From Bermanella sp. WJH001 (GTDB lineage Bacteria > Pseudomonadota > Gammaproteobacteria > Pseudomonadales > Oceanobacteraceae): a stretch of 64,000 bases of DNA. The position numbers were made by a program, and so were the translations under genes. Location: the NCBI RefSeq assembly GCF_030070105.1, contig NZ_JASJOO010000003.1, positions 915,155 through 979,154 on the forward strand, written 5' to 3'. This document shows, piece after piece, positions 27,916 through 37,771 of this stretch. Below the pieces are notes generated by a model. It saw only the letters and a program-made list of their open reading frames with translations. It was not told where the DNA came from and did no database searches. Every line of letters starts with the position of its first letter. Positions within the stretch are counted from its first letter, which is position 1.

Positions 27916-27950
27916 CGTCTAACGTCTAACGTCTAACGTCTAACGTCTAG
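27916..27950. repeat. Heptamer tandem repeat (CGTCTAA)n
   Basis: Four perfect copies of CGTCTAA and a fifth ending CGTCTAG lie between the acyltransferase gene and hldE, two bases past the hldE stop codon. Confidence 0.9.
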
Positions 27951-27952
27951 GC

Positions 27953-29380
27953 TTAGCTATGCGCTTTAATACTGTTAATAATATTTGTGGTGCTGCAGCC
28001 GTCTTCAAAATTCAGTACTTGAACTTCGCCGCCGTTTTCAATGACTTCTTTGCCACCGGCAATATCTTCAATTTTGTAATCACCACCTTTCACTAAAATG
28101 CTAGGCAGTAATTTCGCGATTAAGCGTTGCGGTGTGTCTTCGCTAAACGGTACAACGTAATCGACACTGGCTAAACCAACTAGCACATCCATACGATGTT
28201 CTGTTGAATTAATCGGACGACCTTCGCCTTTTAAGCGGCGCACGGAATCGTCGGTGTTGACGGCAACAATTAATTTATCCCCAAGCTTTTTGGCATTTTT
28301 TAAGTAGCTTACATGGCCTGGGTGCAAAATATCAAAGCAGCCATTGGTCATGACAATGGTTTCCCCTTGTGCTTTTGCGTCGTTAATAATATCCAGTAGA
28401 GCATCTTCATCTAAGATGCCACTGTGGGCGATTTCATCGGCTTTGGCTTCGCGACGTAATTCTGCAAGGCTTACTGTGGCGGTGCCCAGTTTGGCAACCA
28501 CTAGGGCCGCTGCGGTATTGGCAAGCGCGGTGGCTTCTGCCAGTGGGCTGCCAGCTGCATAGGCCGCTGCTAAAACACTTATGACAGTATCGCCGGCACC
28601 GGTCACATCGTAAACTTCGCGTGCGGTTGCGGCTAAATGCACAGGCTGCTCGCCTTTTTGGAAAAGCGTCATGCCTTTTTCGCTGCGAGTAACCAATAAC
28701 GCTTCAAGGCCCACTGTGTTTAATAATTCAAAACCTTTACTGACCAGTTCTGCTTCGTCTTTACATGGGCCAACCACTTGCTCGAACTCACTCATGTTTG
28801 GTGTGATTAACGTGGCGCCGCTGTAGCGTTTAAAGTCACTGCCTTTTGGGTCAATGAAAATAGGTTTTTTGTGGTTATTGGCAATGCCAATGAAGTCTTC
28901 AATGTTGTGCAAAGCGCCTTTGCCGTAATCACTTAAGATCACTACATCACACTCTTCGATTTGTTGTTTGAAGTTTTCTAACATATTGCTGTTGTCAGCA
29001 TCGGCAAACGATTCTTCGAAATCTAAGCGAATCAGTTGTTGGTGACGGCTTAATACACGCAGCTTGGTAATGGTTGGATGGCTGGCAATGGCAGTAAATT
29101 GGGTTTTGATGTTGTTGTGGCGCAATGTGGTGGTTAACACCTGTGCGTTATCGTCATTGCCAACAAGGCCTAGTAGGCTGGTTTGGGCGCTCAGGCTGGC
29201 GATGTTTAGAGCCACGTTACCAGCGCCACCAGCGCGATCTTCAATTTCGCTGACTTTCACCACAGGCACAGGTGCCTCAGGTGAAATACGCGAAGTTGGG
29301 CCGCTCCAGTAGCGATCTAACATCACGTCTCCAACCACTAAGATACGGGCGTTGGCAAAGTTAGGAATACGCAAAGTCAT
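27953..29380 (-). CDS. hldE: Bifunctional heptose 7-phosphate kinase / heptose 1-phosphate adenylyltransferase
   Basis: HldE makes ADP-heptose for the LPS inner core in the cytoplasm. The 475 residues hold an N-terminal PfkB/ribokinase domain ([11 protein letters not shown], and the anion-hole motif [11 protein letters not shown] near residue 260) and a C-terminal nucleotidyltransferase domain with [16 protein letters not shown] (HxGH) from about residue 345. Length and order are those of the fused gammaproteobacterial enzyme. It is divergent from waaA, which uses the same core pathway. Confidence 0.97.
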   Translation of the reverse strand: MTLRIPNFANARILVVGDVMLDRYWSGPTSRISPEAPVPVVKVSEIEDRAGGAGNVALNIASLSAQTSLLGLVGNDDNAQVLTTTLRHNNIKTQFTAIASHPTITKLRVLSRHQQLIRLDFEESFADADNSNMLENFKQQIEECDVVILSDYGKGALHNIEDFIGIANNHKKPIFIDPKGSDFKRYSGATLITPNMSEFEQVVGPCKDEAELVSKGFELLNTVGLEALLVTRSEKGMTLFQKGEQPVHLAATAREVYDVTGAGDTVISVLAAAYAAGSPLAEATALANTAAALVVAKLGTATVSLAELRREAKADEIAHSGILDEDALLDIINDAKAQGETIVMTNGCFDILHPGHVSYLKNAKKLGDKLIVAVNTDDSVRRLKGEGRPINSTEHRMDVLVGLASVDYVVPFSEDTPQRLIAKLLPSILVKGGDYKIEDIAGGKEVIENGGEVQVLNFEDGCSTTNIINSIKAHS

Positions 29381-29499
29381 GAATCAAAACCAAGTAATTT
29401 TATTAGCGGGCTATGGTAGCACAAGCGACTGCTAGGGGCAGTGCTTCGTGTATCGTTATGCCTTGCTTTTGTGACATTAGGGTAATCACACGGGTGTGG

Positions 29500-29508
29500 T
29501 GCTAGAAT
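29500..29508 (+). promoter_or_regulatory. Candidate extended -10 promoter of waaA
   Basis: TGCTAGAAT fits an extended -10 element 31 bases before the waaA start. No good -35 is visible. Confidence 0.35.
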
Positions 29509-29538
29509 GGAGCTTGATCCGATTGCGTTAGATAAAAC

Positions 29539-30819
29539 ATGGCCAGACTGCTTTATTCCATTCTTTTAAGTGTGCTCATTCCAATTATTGTGTTGCGAAT
29601 GTTGGTACGTGCTCGAAAAGCCCCTGCTTATGGCAAACGTTGGTGGCAGCGTTTTGGCGTGTTTACGTCGCCTAAAACCTTAAATGGCAAACAAGGGGGG
29701 ATCTGGTTTCATACGGTAAGTGTGGGTGAATTCATTGCCGCGGTGCCGTTAATTGAGCAAACAATGTTAGCGAATCCTGATGCACTGATCACCATTACCA
29801 CCACCACGCCAACAGGCAGCGAGCAAGTGCAAAAGCGTTTTGCCAATCAACTGGGTAAACAAATATTCCATGTGTATTTACCCTATGACTTACCTTGGTT
29901 TTTACGTGGCTTTTTACGCAAGGTAAAACCCCAATTATTGGTTATTTTAGAAACCGAACTTTGGCCCAATTTGATTCATTGCAGCAAACAATCAGGTTGT
30001 AAGGTGTTGGTGGTGAATGCCCGTTTAAGCGAAAAAAGCGCAAAAGGTTACGCCAAGGTATCGGGCCTTGCTAAAGACATGTTGGCAAAACTAGATGGTT
30101 TGGCGGTGCAAAATAAAGTGGATGCGCAGCGCTTTGTGGAACTGGGCATGCCTGAAGATCACATGCAGGTAACTGGCAGTATTAAATTTGATTTAACCAT
30201 TTCAACTGACTTAATTAACCAAGGGCAAGCCCTTAAACATAGCTGGGGTCACGAGCGAAAAGTATTGATTGTTGCCAGTACCCATAAAGGGGAAGACGAA
30301 ATTGCTCTTGATGGTTTTGCCGAGCTTATAAAACAAGACCCAAGCCTTTTAATGATCATAGTGCCGCGCCACCCTGAGCGGTTTAACGATGTGGCAAATT
30401 TGATTGAACAACGAGGTTTTACTTTAAGTCGTCGCAGTCTGTTGGATGCATCAGCGCAAACCCAGGTTTTGTTAGTGGATGCTATGGGTGAGTTAATGGC
30501 GTTTTTAGCGGCCAGTGATGTGTGTTTAATGGGGGGCAGCTTTGTTGAAAATGGTGGCCATAACCCGTTAGAGCCAGCAGCACTAGGTGTGCCTGTGATC
30601 ATGGGTGAAAGCCAGTTTAACTTTGCTTTAATTTGTCAGCAGCTTGAACACGCCGGCGGTTTGCAAACCGTCACGCAACAAAACTGGGCAGGTATTGCAA
30701 AACAGTGGCTGTCAGACCTTGAACAGGCACAGCAAAAAGGCAAGGCGGCGCAAAGTGTGGTTGAGGCGAATCGCGGCGCGAAACAAAAAGTATTTGAGTG
30801 GATACAAGCCCTGTTTTAG
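29539..30819 (+). CDS. waaA: 3-deoxy-D-manno-octulosonic acid (Kdo) transferase
   Basis: WaaA is a membrane-anchored glycosyltransferase that adds Kdo to lipid IVA. Its 426 residues have an N-terminal hydrophobic anchor (about 2-19), the acceptor-side motif WFHTVSVGEF near residue 55 with its catalytic Glu region, and the C-terminal donor-binding motif GGSFVENGGHNPLEPA near residue 333. It is monocistronic, followed by a terminator shared with convergent cpdA. Whether one or two Kdo residues are added cannot be judged. Confidence 0.96.
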   Translation: MARLLYSILLSVLIPIIVLRMLVRARKAPAYGKRWWQRFGVFTSPKTLNGKQGGIWFHTVSVGEFIAAVPLIEQTMLANPDALITITTTTPTGSEQVQKRFANQLGKQIFHVYLPYDLPWFLRGFLRKVKPQLLVILETELWPNLIHCSKQSGCKVLVVNARLSEKSAKGYAKVSGLAKDMLAKLDGLAVQNKVDAQRFVELGMPEDHMQVTGSIKFDLTISTDLINQGQALKHSWGHERKVLIVASTHKGEDEIALDGFAELIKQDPSLLMIIVPRHPERFNDVANLIEQRGFTLSRRSLLDASAQTQVLLVDAMGELMAFLAASDVCLMGGSFVENGGHNPLEPAALGVPVIMGESQFNFALICQQLEHAGGLQTVTQQNWAGIAKQWLSDLEQAQQKGKAAQSVVEANRGAKQKVFEWIQALF

Positions 30820-30826
30820 CAATAAA

Positions 30827-30860
30827 AAAACCGCTGTGTGACCACAAACGGTTTTATTTT
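30827..30860 (+). terminator. Terminator after waaA
   Basis: The stem AAAACCG / CGGTTTT, with GTG/CAC pairing in the loop, is followed by ATTTTT. The convergent cpdA gene ends 26 bases further on. Confidence 0.75.
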
Positions 30861-30885
30861 TATGACGCCTGAAACGTCAACAGAA

Positions 30886-31668
30886 TTAATAACCTTTGAT
30901 GGTGTAATCAATCTCAAAGTCGATGCCTTCAACACGGGACACCCCTGTGTTTATGGTGCCATCATCATTCAACTCTACCCAGCGATAACCTGGGCCTTCT
31001 CTGTCCACATCAAAGTCGCTGGACTCAGGTGTAAACTGCACACAGGTTGAAGGGGTTGATACAAACCGCACACCATTAACCATGTTGTCACTGTCTTGAT
31101 GCACATGGCCCCATAATACAACTCGTACATTGTCGTATTTTGCGATGATATCCAAAAGGGCTTGGCTGTTACGAATTTGCTGAGTATCTAACCATTTGCA
31201 TCCCATGGGTTTTGGGTGGTGATGCATGGTGATGAGGGTGTGGCTAGTCGAATCCGCTTTTAAGGCGTCTTCAAGTAGATCTAATTGGCTTTGGGCTAGG
31301 TTGCCAAACACGCTACCGGGTACTTGGCTGTCTAATAAAATTAACTGCCAATTGCCTTTTTTGATAACAGGCAACATTTCAGTTTGCTCGCTAACCACCT
31401 GCAACATATTGGTACGATAGTCATGATTTCCGGGAATCCAGAACTGTTCCTTTTTGTCTTGTGCTAACAGGTCTTTAAGGTACTGGTAGGATTCCACACT
31501 GCCGTCCTGGCTTAAATCGCCCGTGCACAGGTAAAAATCAAACTGGTTTTGCTCGGCGTGTATCTTATCCATCACTGCATTTAAACTGGCTTGGGTATCC
31601 ATGCCGAGTAATTTGCCTTCCTCTGAAGCAAATAAATGACAGTCAGTGATTTGTATAAATTTTTGCAT
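30886..31668 (-). CDS. cpdA: 3',5'-cyclic-AMP phosphodiesterase CpdA
   Basis: CpdA is a cytoplasmic metallophosphoesterase that hydrolyses cAMP and so tunes CRP signalling. Its 260 residues carry the full metal-binding set: DCH (residues 9-11), GDLSQDG, GNHD, HHHP and GHVHQD. It follows yqiB and nudF on the same strand, the order also found in E. coli between tolC and parE. No truncation is seen. Confidence 0.95.
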   Translation of the reverse strand: MQKFIQITDCHLFASEEGKLLGMDTQASLNAVMDKIHAEQNQFDFYLCTGDLSQDGSVESYQYLKDLLAQDKKEQFWIPGNHDYRTNMLQVVSEQTEMLPVIKKGNWQLILLDSQVPGSVFGNLAQSQLDLLEDALKADSTSHTLITMHHHPKPMGCKWLDTQQIRNSQALLDIIAKYDNVRVVLWGHVHQDSDNMVNGVRFVSTPSTCVQFTPESSDFDVDREGPGYRWVELNDDGTINTGVSRVEGIDFEIDYTIKGY

Positions 31669-31737
31669 GACTAGTAAGGTCCATACCCATCCGTAGGTGC
31701 TAAGAACGTGAATTCAGCGCACTATAATGTTAATAGC

Positions 31738-32220
31738 TTAGTCACTTCCAGTGTCGGAGTCACATTTTAAAGGCTTTGGAAGGAAATTTAATTCAATATC
31801 CGCTTCGCCGTGGCGTAAGCAGTGCTCTAACCAATCCGCTAAAAATTGGTTAATCTGATGTTTTTCATCAGGCATGCGCATTTGTGGATTAGGGTAATGA
31901 TACACCCCATTAAAGCGATGGTTGTGATCAAATACCACTACCTCCGCCATGCGCACATCATGATATAGGCGCACCTCCATATGAGGTGGCTGCAAAAAAT
32001 CATGCAGTTCACTGAGCTGCTCCACCGCAATGGTTAACGTATAGGGGAACTGCTCGGTAATACTGAAACGAATGCTAGTACGATGGCCAACGCCGCCCGT
32101 TATGGTGAACTCACGGCCTGTCCCCTTGTCCATTTCGGGCAGCAAGGTCAGCAAGCGCATGTAATTATTTTCACATACCTTGGCAAAATTGGTGAGGTCG
32201 GGCACGTAGTGCTTGGCCAT
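31738..32220 (-). CDS. yqiB: DUF1249 protein YqiB
   Basis: This is a 160-residue soluble protein of family DUF1249. The segments NFAKVCENNYMRLLTLLPEM and YHDVRMAEVVVFDHNHRFNGVY are typical. It lies between nudF (19 bases upstream) and cpdA, as in E. coli. Its function is unknown; position alone suggests a link with cpdA or nudF. The last residues are acidic and the start agrees with the family. Confidence 0.92.
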   Translation of the reverse strand: MAKHYVPDLTNFAKVCENNYMRLLTLLPEMDKGTGREFTITGGVGHRTSIRFSITEQFPYTLTIAVEQLSELHDFLQPPHMEVRLYHDVRMAEVVVFDHNHRFNGVYHYPNPQMRMPDEKHQINQFLADWLEHCLRHGEADIELNFLPKPLKCDSDTGSD

Positions 32221-32239
32221 GTTTAGGCTGGTCCCATCG

Positions 32240-32845
32240 TTATGAGTGTCGCTGCTTTAATAATCTAAGCTCTAACCACTGTAGCGCAATAATTGTCGCA
32301 GCATTGCTAATTATACCTGAGTTTACCCCTGCAAAGGCATCTGCGCTTGAGACCTTGGTAATCTTGATGTCTTCTGACTCATGGGCAACGCCATGAACCC
32401 CTTCAATGTTGCTGCTATCCACTTCGGCCATAAAAACATGCAGGACTTCGTCACAGCCACCAGAGCTAGATAAGTAGCGGCTAATGGGAATGAGTTGTTG
32501 AATTTCAGCCCCACTTTCTTCTTTGGCTTCTTTTATGGCCACTTCTTCTGGGGTGAGGCCCGGCTCGATCATGCCGGCGACAATTTCAAATTGCCAAGGA
32601 TGATCATAATTTAGGGCACCAATTCGAATTTGCTCGGTCAGAACCACCACATCTAATTTAGGGTCATACAATAAAACCGCAGCGGCTTCACCGCGTTGGA
32701 ATAACTCCCGTGAGATGACAGGCCCCCATTGGCCGTTGAACATCTTATGCTGCAGTGTAATCTTACTCATACGAAAGAAACCCTGATAACAGGTTTCTTT
32801 TTTATGAATTTTTATGTCGTTTTGTTGGTATGTTGGCTTTATCAT
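32240..32845 (-). CDS. nudF: ADP-ribose pyrophosphatase NudF
   Basis: NudF is a Nudix hydrolase that cleaves ADP-ribose to AMP and ribose 5-phosphate. Its 201 residues contain the Nudix box beginning GMIEPGLTPEEVAIKEAKEE near residue 91, with Lys in place of the usual Arg before EAKEESG. The long start at 32845 is kept because residues 14-25 (HKKETCYQGFFR) align with the N-terminus of E. coli NudF. An internal ATG at 32770 would lose that part. It is divergent from tolC and first of the nudF-yqiB-cpdA set. Confidence 0.93.
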   Translation of the reverse strand: MIKPTYQQNDIKIHKKETCYQGFFRMSKITLQHKMFNGQWGPVISRELFQRGEAAAVLLYDPKLDVVVLTEQIRIGALNYDHPWQFEIVAGMIEPGLTPEEVAIKEAKEESGAEIQQLIPISRYLSSSGGCDEVLHVFMAEVDSSNIEGVHGVAHESEDIKITKVSSADAFAGVNSGIISNAATIIALQWLELRLLKQRHS

Positions 32846-32987
32846 AGTGACAATTTAAAATTTAACTCAGTGTTTGTATCTGGTTTTGCAACAATATGTT
32901 GTATTAGGTGTTTCTAATGTATGGTTCCAAGATGGCCATTAAGTGGTTAGAATCCGTGCAACTTCAGTTCTTCTACAGGAAGCAACC

Positions 32988-34292
32988 ATGAAAAAATTGG
33001 CGTTAGCCCTTTTTACCATAGGCGCCACAGTAACATCACAGGCAGCCGATCTTAAAAATGTTTTTGAGCAAGCCCTTGCCAATGACCCGCAACTTGCTGC
33101 CGAAGTGGCATTGGCCGATGCCAATGGGCAAAGTGCCGGCTTGGCGCGTCAGGCTGTGCTGCCAACCATTACTTTAAGTGCGGATATAGGCAATACCTCA
33201 ACGGACTCTTTTGCGTCTGTACCTTCGTCTGATACCGATACAACCGCCTATACCTTGCAGGCCACTCAGCCATTATTAGCGCCAGAGTCTTGGTATTCAT
33301 ATGGTGCCGCGAGTGCCGCAACGGATAGTGCTGAGATTGAGCGCCGTAAAGCCGAACAAAGTTTAGTGGTGCGCATCAGCGAAGCATACTTTAATGTACT
33401 GCGTGCCAACGCCACACTTGCCTCTGCCAAAGCTCAAGAAGCGGCAGTGAAACGTCAGTTAGAGCAAACTCAACAACGCTTTAAAGTGGGCTTAATCGCC
33501 ATTACCGAAGTGCATGAAGCACAAGCCATTTACGATGGTGCTACAGTTGAATTAATTGCAGCTGAAAGTCAGTTGGATATTTCTTACGAAGCGTTAGCGT
33601 TATTAACCGGTGAGCGTTATGACCGCATTAACCCATTAAAAGAAGAAATTCCTTTAACTGGCCCTGTTCCTGCTGATCGTACTTTGTGGGAACAAAAAGC
33701 ATTAGGTCAAAACCTTGATGTGTTAATTGCAGAAAAATCTCAGCTATCGGCTGAGCGTAATCATAAATCCAAAATTTCAGGGCACCTTCCTACTGTGAAT
33801 CTGGTGGGTAGATACACCTCGACGGATCAATTAAGTACAGCCAACCCAGACCAAGACGATATCACCTCTACCTATGTGGGCATTAATGTGAGTATGCCAA
33901 TTTTTGCAGGCGGTGCCACTTGGGCAGGTCAAAAGCAGGCTTACTATCAACGCCAAGCAGCAGAAAAAAGTTATGAAGCGGCGCAGCGTTCAGCTACTTT
34001 GAATATTCGTTCGTTATATCGCCAGCTTGAAGCCGACGTTGCCCGTATTAAAGCGCGTAAGCAAGCAACCACATCTGCTCGTAGTGCCATGGAAGCCACG
34101 CAAACAGGTTATGAAGTGGGTACACGTAACATTGTAGAAGTTCTACAAGCTCAATTATCAGTATTCAGTGCACAGCGTGATTACGCGTATGCACGTTACG
34201 ATTACGTCATTGATTTATTAAAATTCCGTCAAGCAGCGGGTGAATTATCGGTTGCGGATATCGACGAACTTAACGGCTGGTTACAGCGTTAA
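32988..34292 (+). CDS. tolC: Outer-membrane channel protein TolC
   Basis: This is the outer-membrane exit duct for tripartite efflux pumps and type I secretion. The start at 32988 has AGGAAG upstream and opens a signal peptide (MKKLALALFTIGATVTSQA, cleaved before AD). The mature part has two outer-membrane efflux repeats: the NVFEQALANDPQL helix near residue 25 and a second half from about residue 225. Its 434 residues are usual. It is divergent from nudF, as in E. coli, and ends in a UUCG-loop terminator. The longer GTG frame from 32943 would bury the signal peptide and was not used. Confidence 0.95.
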   Translation: MKKLALALFTIGATVTSQAADLKNVFEQALANDPQLAAEVALADANGQSAGLARQAVLPTITLSADIGNTSTDSFASVPSSDTDTTAYTLQATQPLLAPESWYSYGAASAATDSAEIERRKAEQSLVVRISEAYFNVLRANATLASAKAQEAAVKRQLEQTQQRFKVGLIAITEVHEAQAIYDGATVELIAAESQLDISYEALALLTGERYDRINPLKEEIPLTGPVPADRTLWEQKALGQNLDVLIAEKSQLSAERNHKSKISGHLPTVNLVGRYTSTDQLSTANPDQDDITSTYVGINVSMPIFAGGATWAGQKQAYYQRQAAEKSYEAAQRSATLNIRSLYRQLEADVARIKARKQATTSARSAMEATQTGYEVGTRNIVEVLQAQLSVFSAQRDYAYARYDYVIDLLKFRQAAGELSVADIDELNGWLQR

Positions 34293-34319
34293 TACACCTT
34301 TTAAACAGTCCTAATGTTT

Positions 34320-34342
34320 AACCCGCTTCGGCGGGTTTTTTT
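34320..34342 (+). terminator. Terminator after tolC with UUCG tetraloop
   Basis: AACCCGC-TTCG-GCGGGTT is followed by eight T. The convergent gene's stop codon lies directly behind. Confidence 0.92.
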
Positions 34343-35085
34343 TATGGTTGTTGATTGCGCTTAAATAAGCGCTCAATCGTACCGTCTACTTTTAACTGCT
34401 TAATAGCTTGATTGAGTATGGGGATTAAGTCGGCATGATCTGGATGCACTCGAATCGCCACATCATAATGCCCCACCACATCTCCCATTGTTAATTGGTT
34501 ATATTCGGGGTTTTGCTGGCGTAAGTATTCAAACACCTGCTGGTTGATAAACACTTGATGTATGCGTTCATTAATAAGCAATTGTAGAAGTTCATCTTCA
34601 TCGGAACGTTCAACTTTTTTGATGGCCTGTTGAGCTAGCACCTGATCGAAAATTGGGTACTGGTAACCACGAACCACACCAATGCTCTGGCTACCTTTAG
34701 TGTTCTTGCCGACAATGTGTTGGTACTGATTAGAGGCATAAACCGTCACGTCTTCAATCGCATAAAATGAATCAGTAAACAGGCCAGGTGTTGGTTTGTT
34801 GATATTCCACGCAGGTGAGCTGCCAATCTCTAAATGAACCTTTCCTTGGTGAAACAAATGATCCAGACGGGCATAAGGGTAAAACACCCACTTAAACTCA
34901 AATTTGGTGTGTGCCTGAATGGACTTCATAAGTTGAATGTATAAACCGTCTTTGGTTTTCTCATCCATAAAGGGTGGGTACTGATAACCACCGATTATAA
35001 GGGGCTGAGCATGGCTTACTGATCCTGCTAAAGACAGACAGATGGCAAGTACATGTAAAAAAGAGGCCGTTAGAAATTTAAACAT
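34342..35085 (-). CDS. Periplasmic solute-binding protein, SBP family 3
   Basis: This is a 247-residue exported protein. The signal peptide (about residues 1-26) ends in VSHA, and the mature part begins with PLIIGGYQYPPFMDE, the typical first strand of family 3 amino-acid-type binding proteins. The ATG at 35085 is preferred because GGA lies in place upstream; an ATG six codons earlier has none. No transporter permease or ATPase gene is adjacent. It resembles the orphan SBP-3 proteins that many marine gammaproteobacteria have in large numbers. The ligand is unknown. Confidence 0.83.
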   Translation of the reverse strand: MFKFLTASFLHVLAICLSLAGSVSHAQPLIIGGYQYPPFMDEKTKDGLYIQLMKSIQAHTKFEFKWVFYPYARLDHLFHQGKVHLEIGSSPAWNINKPTPGLFTDSFYAIEDVTVYASNQYQHIVGKNTKGSQSIGVVRGYQYPIFDQVLAQQAIKKVERSDEDELLQLLINERIHQVFINQQVFEYLRQQNPEYNQLTMGDVVGHYDVAIRVHPDHADLIPILNQAIKQLKVDGTIERLFKRNQQP

Positions 35086-35239
35086 AGGTGTTCCATTGTT
35101 CATATATTAAGCATAGACCAGCCTCGCTGAGAGTGGAGGTTGAATGGTGTCAGCAGGCCTTATGGCCATTGCTCACTTGCAGATTTGCCTTAGCTGCTAG
35201 TATGCTAGCGCGACTCACTTGATAAGAACTACAAGATAG

Positions 35240-35842
35240 ATGATCCCAGAAACCTTGCGCTGCCTGTATTTACACGGCTTTAAAAGTGGCCCAAGTTCGG
35301 TGAAAGCCCAGCAGACGCTGCACCTTTTTGCCGAGTTTGATGTGGCGCAAAACCTACATATTCCACAGTTATCCCCAGAACCTGCAAGGGCCATTGATGA
35401 AGCTCAATTTTTATATGAGCAGTTGATTGATGAAGTGGGTGTGGATAACTGTTTGATCATAGGTTCCAGTCTGGGTGGCTATTATGCCAGCTATTTGGTT
35501 GAACGATTTGGCGGACGAGCGGCCTTAATTAATCCAGCTGTGCGCCCGTACGAGTTATTACAAGACTATTTAGGGGAGAATGAAAATCTGTACAATGGCG
35601 AAAAATTTATCGTCACACCTAGTTACTTAACGGAGTTACTAGAGATTGAGGTGATGCCCTTAAAACAACCCAAACATCACTTTTTGTTAGTCAAAACCCA
35701 TGACGAAACACTGGATGCCATGGCTGCGGTAAAAAAATACCAAGCCAGCCCCAGCATCATAGAATACGGCGGTAATCACAGTTATGACGATTACCCCAAA
35801 CGTTTACCCAGTATAATAAATTTTGCCACCCAGCCTTATTAG
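35240..35842 (+). CDS. yqiA: Esterase YqiA
   Basis: This is a 200-residue alpha/beta-hydrolase of the YqiA family. LYLHGFKSGPSSVKA begins the fold, the nucleophile elbow is GSSLGGYYAS near residue 75, and GGNHSYDDY near the C-terminus gives the catalytic His. It lies 33 bases before parE, the same neighbour as in E. coli, and probably shares its transcript. The physiological ester substrate is unknown. Confidence 0.94.
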   Translation: MIPETLRCLYLHGFKSGPSSVKAQQTLHLFAEFDVAQNLHIPQLSPEPARAIDEAQFLYEQLIDEVGVDNCLIIGSSLGGYYASYLVERFGGRAALINPAVRPYELLQDYLGENENLYNGEKFIVTPSYLTELLEIEVMPLKQPKHHFLLVKTHDETLDAMAAVKKYQASPSIIEYGGNHSYDDYPKRLPSIINFATQPY

Positions 35843-35875
35843 GCCGGCACCGATACATAAGAGCATTAAATAAGT

Positions 35876-37768
35876 ATGAGTAACTATACTGCGCAATCCA
35901 TCGAGGTATTAAGTGGTCTTGACCCAGTGCGTAAACGCCCGGGCATGTACACCGAAACCACCCGACCGAATCACCTTGCCCAAGAAGTCATCGACAACTC
36001 GGTGGATGAAGCCCTAGCGGGTCATTGCAACCACATAAAAATCGAATTGTTTGCAGACCACTCATTGGCCGTCACTGATAACGGCCGTGGTATGCCCACT
36101 GACATTCACCCAGAACATGGGGTCAGTGGTGTGGAATTAATCCTCACCAAACTGCATGCCGGTGGTAAGTTCACCAATGATAACTACCAGTTCAGTGGTG
36201 GTTTGCACGGTGTGGGTGTATCGGTGGTAAACGCGTTATCTTTGGCTTTAGAAGTGACCATTCGTCGTAATGGTGAAATCCACCGCATCGCGTTTAAAGA
36301 TGGTTTTAAAGCTCTTGAGCTTGAAAAAGTTGGGGAAACCAAAAAGAAAGACACGGGCACCACGGTGCGTTTTTTACCGGACCCTAAGTATTTTGACAGC
36401 CACAAATTTTCCGTCACCCGTTTAAAACATGTGCTGCGTGCTAAAGCCGTGTTATGCCCAGGCCTGCGTATTGAATTTGTAAACCACGGCAATGCAGAAG
36501 ACAACAGCGATTGGTATTACGAAGACGGTTTAGTGGACTACTTAACCGATGCCACCAACGGTTTTGAGGTGTTACCCCCAGAACCGTTTGTGGGCTCCAT
36601 GGCCGGTGAAAAAGAAGCGGTAGATTGGGCGGTACAATGGCTACCCGAAGGTGGCGAGCAGCTGATGGAAAGTTACGTTAACTTAATTCCAACCGCACAA
36701 GGTGGCACCCATGTAAATGGTTTGCGTACCGGTTTATTAGAAGCGCTGCGTGAATTTTGTGAGTTCCGCAGTTTATTACCCCGTGGAGTCAAACTCGCGC
36801 CCGATGACGTGTGGGATAAAGTCTCCTATGTATTAAGCGCTAAAATGGCGGACCCACAATTCTCAGGTCAAACCAAAGAGCGTTTATCCAGCCGTGAAGC
36901 GGCGGCGTTTGTATCGGGTGTGGTAAAAGATAGCTTTAGTTTATGGCTTAACGAGCACGCCACCTTGGGCGCCGCCCTTGCTGAAATGGTCATTAGCAAT
37001 GCACAGCGCAGAATGCGCAGTGCCAAAAAGGTGGTGCGTAAAAAAGTCACACAAGGCCCAGCGTTGCCAGGTAAATTGGCAGACTGCTCTACTAATGACC
37101 CTAAGTATTCAGAAATCTTTTTAGTGGAAGGGGACTCAGCTGGCGGCTCGGCTAAACAAGCCCGTAGCCGAGAATTCCAAGCCATCATGCCGCTTCGCGG
37201 TAAGATCCTAAACAGTTGGGAAGTGGATTCAGGTGAGGTATTGGCCAGCCAAGAAATCCACGACATTTCAGTGGCCTTGGGAGTTGACCCAGGTGAAACC
37301 GACATGACCAATTTGCGTTACGGTAAAGTGTGTATTTTAGCGGATGCCGATAGCGATGGTTTGCACATCGCCACTTTATTATGTGCACTGTTTGTTAAGC
37401 ATTTCAGACCCATGGTTGAACAAGGTCACGTCTATGTGGCCATGCCGCCACTTTATCGAATTGATGTGGGCAAAGACGTGTATTACGCGTTGGATGAAGC
37501 GGAGCGTGAAGGGGTATTGGATCGCATTAAAGCTGAAAAGAAAAAAGGCAAAATTGGTGTGCAGCGATTTAAAGGTTTGGGTGAAATGAACCCACTGCAA
37601 TTGCGTGAAACCACCATGGACCCAGATACCCGTCGATTAGTGCGTTTATCATTGGATGCCGAAGACGGCACAGATGAAGTCATGGACATGCTGCTTTCTA
37701 AAAAGCGCGCAGCCGATCGTAAAACGTGGCTGGAATCCAAAGGCAATATGGTTGAACTAGAAGTATAG
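35876..37768 (+). CDS. parE: DNA topoisomerase IV subunit B
   Basis: ParE is the ATPase subunit of topoisomerase IV, which decatenates daughter chromosomes. Its 630 residues have the GHKL ATPase (EVIDNSVDEAL, DNGRGMP, GGLHGVGVSVVNAL), a transducer domain, and the TOPRIM fold with EGDSAGG near residue 418 and DADSDG near residue 490. The end LESKGNMVELEV is family-typical. parC follows after a 103-base gap that contains a nested palindrome. Confidence 0.98.
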   Translation: MSNYTAQSIEVLSGLDPVRKRPGMYTETTRPNHLAQEVIDNSVDEALAGHCNHIKIELFADHSLAVTDNGRGMPTDIHPEHGVSGVELILTKLHAGGKFTNDNYQFSGGLHGVGVSVVNALSLALEVTIRRNGEIHRIAFKDGFKALELEKVGETKKKDTGTTVRFLPDPKYFDSHKFSVTRLKHVLRAKAVLCPGLRIEFVNHGNAEDNSDWYYEDGLVDYLTDATNGFEVLPPEPFVGSMAGEKEAVDWAVQWLPEGGEQLMESYVNLIPTAQGGTHVNGLRTGLLEALREFCEFRSLLPRGVKLAPDDVWDKVSYVLSAKMADPQFSGQTKERLSSREAAAFVSGVVKDSFSLWLNEHATLGAALAEMVISNAQRRMRSAKKVVRKKVTQGPALPGKLADCSTNDPKYSEIFLVEGDSAGGSAKQARSREFQAIMPLRGKILNSWEVDSGEVLASQEIHDISVALGVDPGETDMTNLRYGKVCILADADSDGLHIATLLCALFVKHFRPMVEQGHVYVAMPPLYRIDVGKDVYYALDEAEREGVLDRIKAEKKKGKIGVQRFKGLGEMNPLQLRETTMDPDTRRLVRLSLDAEDGTDEVMDMLLSKKRAADRKTWLESKGNMVELEV

Positions 37769-37771
37769 CCA

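Noticed and set aside
27916-27950. CRISPR array
   Set aside because: The units are 7 bases long and directly adjacent, without spacers, and no cas genes are present.
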